A program made the position numbers and the translations under genes. From Candidatus Nitrosacidococcus tergens (GTDB lineage Bacteria > Pseudomonadota > Gammaproteobacteria > Nitrosococcales > Nitrosococcaceae), in contig NZ_LR778175.1 in NCBI RefSeq assembly GCF_902810445.1, forward strand, positions 1,383,001 through 1,447,000: a stretch of DNA of 64,000 bases, given 5' to 3'. Positions 45,437-54,180 of this stretch are shown here, piece by piece; the first letter of the stretch is position 1; every line of letters starts with the position of its first letter. The notes beneath the pieces are model-generated. The model was not told the origin of the DNA. It did not search any database and was given only the letters and a program-made list of their open reading frames with translations.

Positions 45437-46609
45437 GTGATCTCGCTTGGAAATGATTTGCCAAAAGTGCCAGAGAGGCTATTATTGGCACATGCGCGCG
45501 GCCAAGCTCTGTTTATCGTTGGTGCTGGTGTATCCATGTCTGCCGGTCTTCCGAGCTTTGCAGAGCTCGTTATCGATGTCTATGCTGAACTCGACCCTCT
45601 TGTCCATTCCATTATCTCTGCTATCCACGATAACCCCGAAAAAAACCTCGACGAACTCGTTAGGCACGAAGGTCTAACAAGTCAACAGATTGCCGAAGTT
45701 AACAGGTTCAAGCAGAAGAACTACGACGTTGTGCTCGGTATGCTCGAGCGCAGAATTGACAACGCACTCACTATGACTAGCCGCGTCAGAACTACCATCA
45801 CAGATGTGTTTCGCAGCAAGAGCACCAAGCCTGCAAGAATCCATAAGGCGTTGATGCGTCTCGCAGACCGGGGTGGCGCCACGGCTATTGTTACCACCAA
45901 CTTCGATCTTCTTCTCCAAGCAGCTGCTGGCCAAAAGCAAAGGCTGCAGACATACTCGCTCGGAAATACTCCTCGACCAAGCAGAAGTAGAGAGTTCGCT
46001 GGCATTTTCCACATTCATGGAGCGCTCGACCGAGACCCAGAAAGAATCTCTGATTTTATTGTTACGGATCAGGACTTCGGCGAGTTCTACATGCATCGAC
46101 GCTCGGTGCCCGATTTCATCTATGACGCTACAAGACTGTTCCACATTGTGCTGATCGGCTATAGCGCTGATGATCCGCCAATGCGTTATCTGCTTAATGC
46201 AATAGCGGCTGATGAAACTCGTTTCGATGATGTCAAAGAACGATTCTCTTTCGTAGGAACATCGGAGCGTGACCGTGCTGTGCTGGCCGAGGACTGGAAA
46301 GGACGCGGCATAACGCCTATCCTTTATGACAATGACAGTCAAAATAAACATCAAGCGCTGCTTGATTTGCTTGAACGCTGGGCAGAGTTGTCGGCGGTGA
46401 ACGGCAACCGCCGAAAGGTTGACGCCGAAATCAAGCGTATCGTGAAGTCGGCGAGATTCACTGCAGCTGAGTCCGATCGCGATCTGTTCGACCACTTAAT
46501 ACGTCGAGGGAGTACGGATGAGCGCGCAAGACTCTCAAAACTTGCATCGAAAGCTAAAGCGGACATGGCATGGCTTGATGCCATTATCGCCATTGTGCTG
46601 GAACACTAG
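45437..46609 (+). CDS. SIR2-domain protein, candidate antiphage NAD-consuming effector
   Basis: This is a 390-residue protein with a SIR2-like Rossmann domain (about 22-260). The nucleotide loop FIVGAGVSMSAGLPSF has the glycine motif at 29-37. T153-T154-N155-F156-D157 carries the conserved catalytic-type Asn and Asp, H194-G195 in FHIHGALD the catalytic-type histidine, and GYSADDP (241-247) the closing strand. No zinc-binding cysteines were seen, unlike protein deacetylases. This pattern is that of SIR2_2-type domains in ThsA and DSR defence proteins, which hydrolyse NAD on phage infection. The C-terminal 120 residues are helical and unrecognised. It starts at GTG 45437, 51 bases after the tRNA. 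G+C is far above the neighbours. The next gene follows by 19 bases. Confidence 0.88.
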   Translation: MISLGNDLPKVPERLLLAHARGQALFIVGAGVSMSAGLPSFAELVIDVYAELDPLVHSIISAIHDNPEKNLDELVRHEGLTSQQIAEVNRFKQKNYDVVLGMLERRIDNALTMTSRVRTTITDVFRSKSTKPARIHKALMRLADRGGATAIVTTNFDLLLQAAAGQKQRLQTYSLGNTPRPSRSREFAGIFHIHGALDRDPERISDFIVTDQDFGEFYMHRRSVPDFIYDATRLFHIVLIGYSADDPPMRYLLNAIAADETRFDDVKERFSFVGTSERDRAVLAEDWKGRGITPILYDNDSQNKHQALLDLLERWAELSAVNGNRRKVDAEIKRIVKSARFTAAESDRDLFDHLIRRGSTDERARLSKLASKAKADMAWLDAIIAIVLEH

Positions 46610-46628
46610 AATGAAGTGAGACGTCCAG

Positions 46629-49316
46629 ATGAAAATTAACTGGCTCCTTTTCAATGACAAAGATCGCGCTGCAGTCCGCATAATAATAGCTTTTCTAAAG
46701 GGTCGAATGGCAGAACAACAGACAATCGACTGGGCACTGGTAACAAAGCCTCACGAGATTATCAAGCGCAGCGCAATTCTAGAATCCCTCCGAGAGACGA
46801 ACAAGCTCAAGGATCCTTGGTACTCTGCGTGGCGGCTAATTGAGGAAAGCTGGGATGATGAGCTACCTCAATGCTCATCGATCGATACTCGCCAGATTCA
46901 GCACCGTATAACCAATGGAGAACGGTCTGGCTCTCTGCTCTCATCAATTATCTCTCTTGTCAGGCCTAGGCTAGTATTATCCAGTGCTCAATTGACTTTG
47001 TCGACGGCCGCAGGTTCAAAGCGCCCTCGCTGGATTAAAGCCCCCCTTTATCCCTCGATCAGCAGCTGCAATCTAGCTAAACTTGACGTCTATCGTCTCG
47101 ATAGCATTAAGGAAATCGATTTTCTTGTCGATCTGGCGACGAGATTGGAGTGTGCCATGAACAACGGCCTCAGCTTAGAGTGCCGCTTGAGACGGGAGGA
47201 TGTCCGGCAATTTGATCAGCTGTACTACGTCCAATACTTGAAGCAGAACGAGAATGAATATAACTGGGATGTGGACAAGTCTCACCAAGGAATCGCCCCG
47301 TCCGTAAAGCTCCTCAATGCGGTGGTGAGAAGGATTGCCGAACTGGACGTATCCCAGGCTAGGGCGTTTGTTTCTCGTTGGAAGCAGACACCTACACCGG
47401 TGCATCTGCGTCTCTGGGCCTCTCTCTCGCAGTGCTCTGTGCTCACGCCTGCAGACGAACTCTCTGAGATACTGCCCGTCTTGGAGGATCGACCGTTCTG
47501 GAAGATCTGTGCGTACCCAGAAATTGCTATACTACGCTCGCTTCGCTTCAACGATATCACGGACGATGCGCAGCAGAAGGTGATTGCTCGCCTCAAGAAA
47601 GGACCGCCCCGCAGTTTATGGCTCAGAAAGGCAGAGTGCGATCGCGTCAAGGATGCTCAGCAATACTTTGCTATGCGTGAGCTATATCGGATCAAATTCG
47701 CTGGAGGAAAGCTCCCACATTCTGTCTTAGTATGGTTGACCGAGTATCTAGGTCCATACCATAATGATCTACAGAACATGGACTCCATCTACTTCGACTT
47801 CCGCTTCTTCACCGTATCAAGTCAGGTAACGCAACCAGATGACCAATTCAGTGTTCTGTACGGCGAGAAACGCTTACGAGCGCTCGAGGACGCTCTGGTC
47901 TCACCCCGTAAGAGCTGGAACGATCCCTACGGCGACGCAGCTAATTGGATCCGCAGCGAGGATCACGCCACTGAGATACTGACTGCTCTTGAAGCATCTC
48001 GCTATGGCGGTGCTGAGTATCCGAACCTATGGGATCACTTCGGCCAGTCTCATTCTGCGCCGAGCTGCGAGGATGCAGAAACACCGAAGTACCAAAAAGT
48101 TGGTAATCGAGTTCTGGCCCTGTTGGAGCAACTACCAATTGACACGATCAGGCAGGCAATACAGGGAATTACTCACTGGATGTTATCTTGGAAGCAGGTC
48201 ATTATGCACTCATCATCGCTGTTAGCGGTGTGGGGCAAACTATGGTCAGCTGCAGTAGCTGAGACAAACCAGACGAGCGATGAGTCAGACCAAGAGGAGC
48301 TAGCCAATCTACACACGCTCAACACAGCCGACACAGCGATAGGCAAATTGGTTGATATTTTTCTCGCGTTGCTCCCTAGAAACCGAGGGAATGAGAATCC
48401 GTTCGCAACTAACAACTCCCTGTGTAGCATGCGCGATGCGATTATCTCTGCCGATGGCAAGTCCGAGCTGATTGGAAAGTACTGCCTCATCAAAGAACTA
48501 CCGTACTTTCTTAAAGCAGATAAGAAATGGTCACAACAGAATCTGATCGCACCCTTGGTCTCAAACGATGTGCATTACCTAGCACTTTGGCATGCTATTT
48601 CTCAATGTGGATACCAATGCGGGTATAGGCAGTTTACCGGTGTACTGCAGGAGATCGGCAATCATTTTGCTGATCGTGTGGTTGATTCTCACCTCGACCG
48701 AGAGATAAAAGACTTCCTCCTGTCCATTCTCGTGCTCGATTCCTTATATGCATTCCTAGAAGAACGGAAGCCAGTCGTTGCGAACACGAAGATTCAGCAA
48801 GCACTGCGGAATGTGGACGACGAGGTGCGCGCTACCGCCGCACAGACGGTGCAAGATTTCCTGAGGAGCCGTATACTCAGTGATTCCGAAACCAAACTGT
48901 GGAATACTGAAGAATTGTTCCAGCTATCGGTCAAACCGTTCCTCAGCAAAGTCTGGCCGCAGGAGTGTTCACTGGCTACACCCGGAGTCAGTAGGGCATT
49001 TGCCAAGCTACCAGCTTCGGCAGGCAAGGATTTCGTGCAAGCAGTCGATGCGATCATGCGCTTCATGGTGCCTTTCGATTGCTGGTATATACATGACTTC
49101 GGATTCGACGAGATAAACGGTTCAAAACTAGAGTCAATCGACACGCTAGAAAAGGCAGTCGCACTTCTACAGCTGCTGAACGTCAGCATCGGCACGCTCG
49201 AAGAATCGGTAATACCGGATCTGGCGGAAGGGTTGAAGCAGATCCAGACAGTCTCTCCTCAACTTATTCAGGATCCAATCTTCCGACGCTTAGCAACCGT
49301 CGCGCGCCGTCGTTAG
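46629..49316 (+). CDS. Large helical protein, putative partner of the SIR2 effector
   Basis: This is an 895-residue protein with no motif I can name confidently. It is almost wholly alpha-helical in appearance, with Leu/Trp-rich helix pairs (LWASLSQCSVL, LYAFLEERKP), suggesting a HEAT-like or similar solenoid, and no ATPase P-loop, nuclease or membrane signature. The last ~120 residues, from VWPQE near residue 776 through AFAKLPASAGKDFVQAVDAI, recall the DUF4020-type C-terminus that I remember from fused SIR2 proteins. Start ATG 46629 has a weak GTGAG site upstream. It follows the SIR2 gene by 19 bases and shares its high G+C, so the two entered together. It is most plausibly the sensor or regulator of the SIR2 enzyme, which is inference. 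Confidence 0.8.
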   Translation: MKINWLLFNDKDRAAVRIIIAFLKGRMAEQQTIDWALVTKPHEIIKRSAILESLRETNKLKDPWYSAWRLIEESWDDELPQCSSIDTRQIQHRITNGERSGSLLSSIISLVRPRLVLSSAQLTLSTAAGSKRPRWIKAPLYPSISSCNLAKLDVYRLDSIKEIDFLVDLATRLECAMNNGLSLECRLRREDVRQFDQLYYVQYLKQNENEYNWDVDKSHQGIAPSVKLLNAVVRRIAELDVSQARAFVSRWKQTPTPVHLRLWASLSQCSVLTPADELSEILPVLEDRPFWKICAYPEIAILRSLRFNDITDDAQQKVIARLKKGPPRSLWLRKAECDRVKDAQQYFAMRELYRIKFAGGKLPHSVLVWLTEYLGPYHNDLQNMDSIYFDFRFFTVSSQVTQPDDQFSVLYGEKRLRALEDALVSPRKSWNDPYGDAANWIRSEDHATEILTALEASRYGGAEYPNLWDHFGQSHSAPSCEDAETPKYQKVGNRVLALLEQLPIDTIRQAIQGITHWMLSWKQVIMHSSSLLAVWGKLWSAAVAETNQTSDESDQEELANLHTLNTADTAIGKLVDIFLALLPRNRGNENPFATNNSLCSMRDAIISADGKSELIGKYCLIKELPYFLKADKKWSQQNLIAPLVSNDVHYLALWHAISQCGYQCGYRQFTGVLQEIGNHFADRVVDSHLDREIKDFLLSILVLDSLYAFLEERKPVVANTKIQQALRNVDDEVRATAAQTVQDFLRSRILSDSETKLWNTEELFQLSVKPFLSKVWPQECSLATPGVSRAFAKLPASAGKDFVQAVDAIMRFMVPFDCWYIHDFGFDEINGSKLESIDTLEKAVALLQLLNVSIGTLEESVIPDLAEGLKQIQTVSPQLIQDPIFRRLATVARRR

Positions 49317-49752
49317 AATATAGTTACACACGTCGGAGGCTGCTCATTTTTTCCAGCTGGAACGGCGCAATTTTGGGCGGCCCTGATACCTTGATAGCAG
49401 CCATCTTCGACCATGAAGGGATAAGGGATTAAGAGATATGAGCAGATGCCGAAAAGCTCTCGTGCTTGCAGGTGTAGTGCTAGATAGTTGACACTTCTTG
49501 GTAGTGATTATGAAGGGTATAAAAATCTAGCTGCTTGAATAGGTCGTTATTATCTTGAAAATGAATCAAATTATTGAGATTACGAGTATTAGTTAGTGCT
49601 TTATTTAAGATAATGATCTTGAATTTGGCTAATTTGCTGGCTAAAAATTTCCTTATTTAAGTAAGTGCTTAAATATGTAGTAATATTTTTTCTTATTTTA
49701 TATTTAGCTATTTAATTTATTATAAGTAGTTTTTGGTTTCTCTAAAAATTCT
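49317..49752. other. Right junction of the SIR2 island and kdsB leader
   Basis: Up to about 49490 the sequence keeps the island's higher G+C, then turns AT-rich like the chromosome. Short open stretches in the first part (for example on the minus strand from about 49430 to 49330) do not resemble a protein I recognise; a decayed mobile-element end is possible but unsupported. I found no copy of the tRNA-Ser 3' end, so no att site is called. The AT-rich remainder is the probable kdsB promoter region. Confidence 0.5.
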
Positions 49753-50514
49753 ATGTTCTATAAAGTCATTATTCCTGCTCGTTATAATTCAAGTCGTTTA
49801 CCCGGTAAATTATTATTAGATTTAGGCGGCAAACCTATCTTAAGCCATGTCATAGAAAATGCAAAAAAAAGTAATGCCGATGAAGTGCTAGTGGCTACCG
49901 ATGATCTACGAATTGCAGAGGTAGCTAAGAAACATAATATTGATGTATGTATGACCTCAAGCAGTCATAATTCAGGTACTGATCGAATTGCAGAGGTAGT
50001 TTCCCAACAAATGTATCCTGATGAAACCATTATTGTCAATGTACAAGGGGATGAACCATTTCTCCCCTTTCAGCTCATTGATCAAGTTGCTACAGATTTA
50101 GCACAACACCCTAGTGCAGATGTTTCTACTCTCTCTTCAGAGATAAACAATGACAAAAACTTATTTGATCCCCATGTGGTTAAAGTAGTGTGTAATGCTA
50201 AAAATTATGCCTTATATTTCAGCCGAGCACCCATTCCTTGGGATCGAGAAAATTTTCCTGATAAAAAGGATAATTTATCTAAGATCTATCATCGCCATAT
50301 TGGGCTTTATGCGTATCGTTCACAATTTTTGTCCAACTACATTCAATTTTCCCCATGCTCTTTAGAGAAAATTGAATGTTTAGAGCAACTTAGAATCTTA
50401 TATTATGGAGGCTCTATTCATGTAACACCTGCTATTATTACCCATGCTCCTGGAATTGATACTTTTTCTGATTTAGAGCGAGCAAAAGAATCTCTTAAGC
50501 ATTTATTTTTTTAA
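49753..50514 (+). CDS. kdsB: 3-deoxy-manno-octulosonate (Kdo) cytidylyltransferase
   Basis: KdsB activates Kdo as CMP-Kdo for lipid A-core assembly, an essential step in LPS synthesis. The 253-residue protein has IPARYNSSRLPGKLLLDLGG at the N-terminus (CTP-binding), VATDDLRIAEVAKKHN, INVQGDEPFLP-type sequence (here IVNVQGDEPFLPF), and YFSRAPIPWDR, which is diagnostic of KdsB. The metal-binding Asp in LVATDD and NVQGDE is intact. It belongs with the LPS glycosyltransferase genes at 25-37 kb functionally. The tyrosine phosphatase follows 171 bases on, as in Pseudomonas-type genomes. Confidence 0.95.
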   Translation: MFYKVIIPARYNSSRLPGKLLLDLGGKPILSHVIENAKKSNADEVLVATDDLRIAEVAKKHNIDVCMTSSSHNSGTDRIAEVVSQQMYPDETIIVNVQGDEPFLPFQLIDQVATDLAQHPSADVSTLSSEINNDKNLFDPHVVKVVCNAKNYALYFSRAPIPWDRENFPDKKDNLSKIYHRHIGLYAYRSQFLSNYIQFSPCSLEKIECLEQLRILYYGGSIHVTPAIITHAPGIDTFSDLERAKESLKHLFF

Positions 50515-50685
50515 CCCACCCTGTTAGGCATGATCCTTGCAGTATATAATATAGTTTAGAAAAGAATTATAGCTATCTTACCTAAACTACACGCTTAATG
50601 CCTATGAGTACGCTAACCACTGGCTAAAGCAAAATATTAATCAAATAGTTTAGCGTGACAATTTTTTACTTTAGGGTGATAAATT

Positions 50686-51240
50686 ATGGCTATAGGAAAT
50701 TGGGTTAGACATAGAAAATCAAGCACTAAAGCTACATCATCTGAACACAGAATAAATGTGCTTTTTGTGTGTACTGCTAATGTATGCCGCTCTCCAATGG
50801 CAGAAGGAATATTTAAGCAACTGGTAGCACAGCATAATTTAAGCCATTTTATTTTTACTGACTCAGCGGGTACTAGTAGTGGCTTAGGGATGCCTCCTGA
50901 TCCACGGGCAAGAGCATGCTGCCAGAATAACGGAATCTCTATTGAACATAGCAGATCTAGGCAGGTACAAAAGTTAGATTATTCATCTTTTGATTATATT
51001 ATTGCTATGGATAAGAAGAATAAAATTCTTCTACAAAAATCTGCTCTTGATAAGAGTATATTAAGTAAAATTCACCTATTTCTGGATTTTTCGCACGACA
51101 TTAATAGGAAGGGAAAAGATATACCTGATCCTTATTATTCTCCTGCTAAAGAATTTGAGAATATATTCAATCTTGTTGAAGAAGCCAGTGTAGGATTACT
51201 TCAGGAGATTTGTCGGCAGCATAATTATATAGCCGCTTGA
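50686..51240 (+). CDS. Low-molecular-weight protein tyrosine phosphatase
   Basis: This is a 184-residue LMW-PTP. The P-loop C29-TANV-C-R35-S (C-x5-R-S) follows VLFVCT, and the general-acid motif is in IPDPYYSP near residue 143. A GTSSGLGMPPDPRA segment fits the substrate region. Such enzymes dephosphorylate tyrosine kinases of exopolysaccharide export (Wzc/Wzb type) or other proteins. The N-terminal ~22 residues are a polar extension not seen in most relatives, and a later start is possible, but the ATG at 50686 has AGGGTGA seven bases upstream. No tyrosine kinase is in the window. Confidence 0.92.
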   Translation: MAIGNWVRHRKSSTKATSSEHRINVLFVCTANVCRSPMAEGIFKQLVAQHNLSHFIFTDSAGTSSGLGMPPDPRARACCQNNGISIEHSRSRQVQKLDYSSFDYIIAMDKKNKILLQKSALDKSILSKIHLFLDFSHDINRKGKDIPDPYYSPAKEFENIFNLVEEASVGLLQEICRQHNYIAA

Positions 51241-51460
51241 AATAGGGAGAAATTTTTTACCCTTCTTTGAGAAATGGGAATAGAGTAAAGAAAATAAACT
51301 AAATAGTATAGTTCCCAATTTTTTGTTTTTGTACCTTCTTCATCTTGCTAGGCAGAAAAATAGTGATTAATACCAAAGAAAAGTGAAAAAGGAAAGAAAC
51401 TTGTAAGATTAAGCTATAGCAAGAATCTAGATATACATTATAAGGAATATAAAATAAGGA

Positions 51461-51495
51461 CCCTACTTAGAGGAGAGCTACTAAGTAGGGATAGT
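51461..51495. terminator. Stem-loop between the convergent phosphatase and rne genes
   Basis: A perfect 10-bp stem CCCTACTTAG/CTAAGTAGGG (51461-51470 and 51481-51490) with a ten-base loop lies 35 bases past the rne stop. On the plus strand ATAGTTTTT follows; on the minus strand TCCTTATTTT. It probably acts in both directions. Confidence 0.7.
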
Positions 51496-51524
51496 TTTTC
51501 AGCTTCTAAAAGGTTTAGAGCATC

Positions 51525-53642
51525 TTAATTTACTACAGATTCCTTTTGAATGTGTTGAAAATCTGATTCTGGGATTGCTAAATCCGTGGCTGCTTCTATC
51601 GTTTGTTGCACTATATCATTTTGGACTACCGTTTTGTTTTCTTTATGATCTTGCGAGTATTTACTTGAAGCAGCTGTTCGATGATAACGTCCTCTATATC
51701 TATTTCTATCTTGTCTTGGGCGATGATAAGGCTTAGGGGAAGAGGTATTATAATTTTCATTGGATTCGGATGGTTCTTTATTATTGCGATCTATCACTTC
51801 CTCTGATCTAGAGGAGGTACGGTATTGTTTTTTGCTATTTCTATAGTGGGATTTAGATTTATTCTGATGCTCATTTATATTTACTCTATTTTCTCCTAAA
51901 TCCTCATGGTTAAATACTTTCCAAAAATGAATTAAAAACTCAGGCTGGGTTTTTAATGGAGCAGGCTTGAGCTTAAAAGGTAGGATATTGCTTTCTAAAT
52001 CTTCTTTGGGTATCTTTGGAACGATTTCTGTAAGGACAGTTTCTTCTTTAGATTCAGAAGTATTTTTAGTAATCTCTACGTTTATAGGATCTTCTTTAAC
52101 CGTATCAAATGAAAATCCATAATCCTTCATATCAAGAGAAGTATTAATTTTTTCTTTTTTCTTTTCTTCTTTTTCCTCGCTTTTAAATTTTTCAGACTCA
52201 AAAATAGGTGCCTCAATTCGAGAGTTTGGAATAAGAGATAGCTCTGTACCGTATCGCTTTTCAATTGCAGCTAAGAGAGTACGTTTTTTATTAAGCAAAA
52301 AAGAGGCAATAGGAACAGGTAATTGTATTTTAATAGAGATTAGTTTCTCTTGAGTTACTTTTTCTTCAATATGACGCAATATAGATAGAGCGAAGGATTC
52401 TGTTCCTCGAATATACCCCTTACCTTCACAGTTAGAACATGGTGTTTGATAGGTATCCCCTAGAGAGGGACGTAATCGTTGTCGAGACATTTCTAGAATA
52501 CCAAATCTGGAAATACGACCCACTTGTATCCTTGCTCGATCTTCTCGTAAGCATTTTTTTAGTTGATGTTCCACCGATCTTTGGTGATGTACCATTGCCA
52601 TATCGATAAAATCAATAACAATTAACCCTCCTAAATCTCGGATTCTCAATTGTCGTGCGATTTCTTCAGCTGCCTCTAAGTTTGTTGAAAGTGCTGTTGC
52701 TTGAATATCCTCCCCTTTATTAGCTCGGGCAGAATTCACATCAATTGCTGTTAATGCCTCTGTATAATCAATAACAATAGCACCCCCTGAAGATAAATGA
52801 ACTTCTCGTTCAAAGGCTGATTCCACTTGATTTTCGATATCGAAGCGAGTAAATAGAGAAATTTTATCTTGATAAAGTTTTAATTTATGTACTTCATCAG
52901 GAATAACTTGGCACATAAAGTCATAGGCACGCTGGTAAATACTAGGGGTATCAATCAGTATCTCATCTACATCTAAATGTAAGTGATCTCGTAAAGCACG
53001 GATAATTACATCACTCTCTTGATAGATAAGAAAGGGGGTTTTTTTTCCTTCTGCGGTTGTTTTAATTATCTGCCAGAGATGAGTTAAATAATTAAAATCT
53101 CGTTGTAGCTCTTTTTCATTTTTGTTTGCTGCTGCTGTTCTGGCGATCAGCCCTATCCCCTCAGGAACATCTAGTGTATTTAAGGCAGATAAAAGACTGG
53201 ATCGTTCTTGCCCTTCAATTCGGCGTGAAACCCCTCCTGCTTTCGAGTTATTTGGCATTAATACTAAATATTTACCCGCAAGGCTAATAAAAGTAGAAAG
53301 TGCTGCCCCTTTATTCCCTCGCTCCTCTTTCTCTATTTGAACAATAAGTTCTTGACCTTCTTTTAATAAATCTTGAATTTTAGGATAGCTTTCCCCAGAG
53401 GAAGATTGAAAATATTCATTGGATATATCTTTTAAAGGAAGAAATCCTTGCCGATCGGTACCATAATCAACAAATACTGCCTCTAAACTAGGTTCAATTC
53501 GAGTAATTTTTCCTTTATAAATATTTCCCTTTTTTTGCCCTCGGCTTGCATTTTCAATATCTAAATCTTGCAACTTCTTACCATTTACCATGGCTACACG
53601 CAGCTCTTCCGGGTGCGTTCCGTTAATTAACATTTTTTTCAT
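51525..53642 (-). CDS. rne: Ribonuclease E (short scaffold form)
   Basis: RNase E is the central endonuclease of mRNA decay and rRNA/tRNA processing. The 705-residue protein starts MKKMLINGTHPEELRVAMVN, like E. coli Rne. The S1 domain (about 39-125) includes GNIYKGKITRIEPSLEAVFV. The catalytic DNase I-like region has ITAIDVNSARANKGED-type sequence (here ALTAIDVNSARANKG). The zinc link is CSNCEGKGY near residues 400-410. The C-terminal ~230 residues are disordered and rich in Lys/Glu, then Arg, far shorter than the ~550-residue E. coli scaffold, so few degradosome partners can bind. Start ATG 53642 is chosen over the preceding TTG. A 535-base AT-rich leader separates it from rluC. Confidence 0.95.
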   Translation of the reverse strand: MKKMLINGTHPEELRVAMVNGKKLQDLDIENASRGQKKGNIYKGKITRIEPSLEAVFVDYGTDRQGFLPLKDISNEYFQSSSGESYPKIQDLLKEGQELIVQIEKEERGNKGAALSTFISLAGKYLVLMPNNSKAGGVSRRIEGQERSSLLSALNTLDVPEGIGLIARTAAANKNEKELQRDFNYLTHLWQIIKTTAEGKKTPFLIYQESDVIIRALRDHLHLDVDEILIDTPSIYQRAYDFMCQVIPDEVHKLKLYQDKISLFTRFDIENQVESAFEREVHLSSGGAIVIDYTEALTAIDVNSARANKGEDIQATALSTNLEAAEEIARQLRIRDLGGLIVIDFIDMAMVHHQRSVEHQLKKCLREDRARIQVGRISRFGILEMSRQRLRPSLGDTYQTPCSNCEGKGYIRGTESFALSILRHIEEKVTQEKLISIKIQLPVPIASFLLNKKRTLLAAIEKRYGTELSLIPNSRIEAPIFESEKFKSEEKEEKKKEKINTSLDMKDYGFSFDTVKEDPINVEITKNTSESKEETVLTEIVPKIPKEDLESNILPFKLKPAPLKTQPEFLIHFWKVFNHEDLGENRVNINEHQNKSKSHYRNSKKQYRTSSRSEEVIDRNNKEPSESNENYNTSSPKPYHRPRQDRNRYRGRYHRTAASSKYSQDHKENKTVVQNDIVQQTIEAATDLAIPESDFQHIQKESVVN

Positions 53643-53645
53643 CAA

Positions 53646-54180
53646 TAATTCCCTAAAATTATGACAGATGCTGTCTTTGCATCCTTAATAAAATAGATAA
53701 ATAGAGAATTTGAGTAAGAAATAAAAATAATAAAGAGAAGATAAATTCTGAAATAGCACCTAACTGTAAAAATAAGAATCTCATTTAAAATTATTAGAAA
53801 ATTCAGTAGTTATTTTTTTCCTTTATCAATAGCTTTCTCTTTATAATGCTGTAAAATCATTAACTTGAAATAAGCTAAATTTAATTAAATGTTTTCTAAA
53901 AATATGTTTTTATTAATTGATTTCGTTAAAATCTAAGCTCTATTTTTCTACTTTTCATTAAACCATTAAAAAAATCTTCTTAATTTAGTAAGTGCTCTAC
54001 TCTTTAATATAGTAGGCAAATCTGTTTAGTTTAAATCTTAAAAAATTCTCATAAAAAACAGGTAAAATCCTCAAATTTATTATGGGATATGACCTGCAAT
54101 TTCTCTTTTAGTTTAGACCATTATTTTATCATTAATATCCTGTAGACTATAGGATTGCCTTAATTTTATAAGAGGTAAAA
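53646..54180. other. Long AT-rich divergent intergenic region, rne/rluC
   Basis: No gene or strong structure is seen in this 535-base stretch, which is visibly AT-rich. By analogy with other gammaproteobacteria it should hold both promoters and a long rne 5' leader; E. coli rne autoregulates through its leader. I could not identify the rne hairpins by eye. Confidence 0.5.

Noticed and set aside
45674..46495. Long antisense ORF (273 codons) opposite the SIR2 gene
   Set aside because: High G+C gives long chance ORFs; the sense strand has intact SIR2 motifs and the antisense product looks like nothing known.
49317..49490. Possible transposase or integrase remnant
   Set aside because: GC-rich fragments translate into short open stretches that match no element I can name; called only as an island edge.
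49488..49514. TTGACA with TATGAA as a promoter near the island edge
   Set aside because: The spacer is 15 bases and the next gene is over 200 bases away, so evidence is too weak to call.
45297..49752. An att direct repeat of the tRNA-Ser 3' end downstream of the island
   Set aside because: I searched by eye for the T-arm and CCA-end sequence in 49317-49752 and found no convincing copy.
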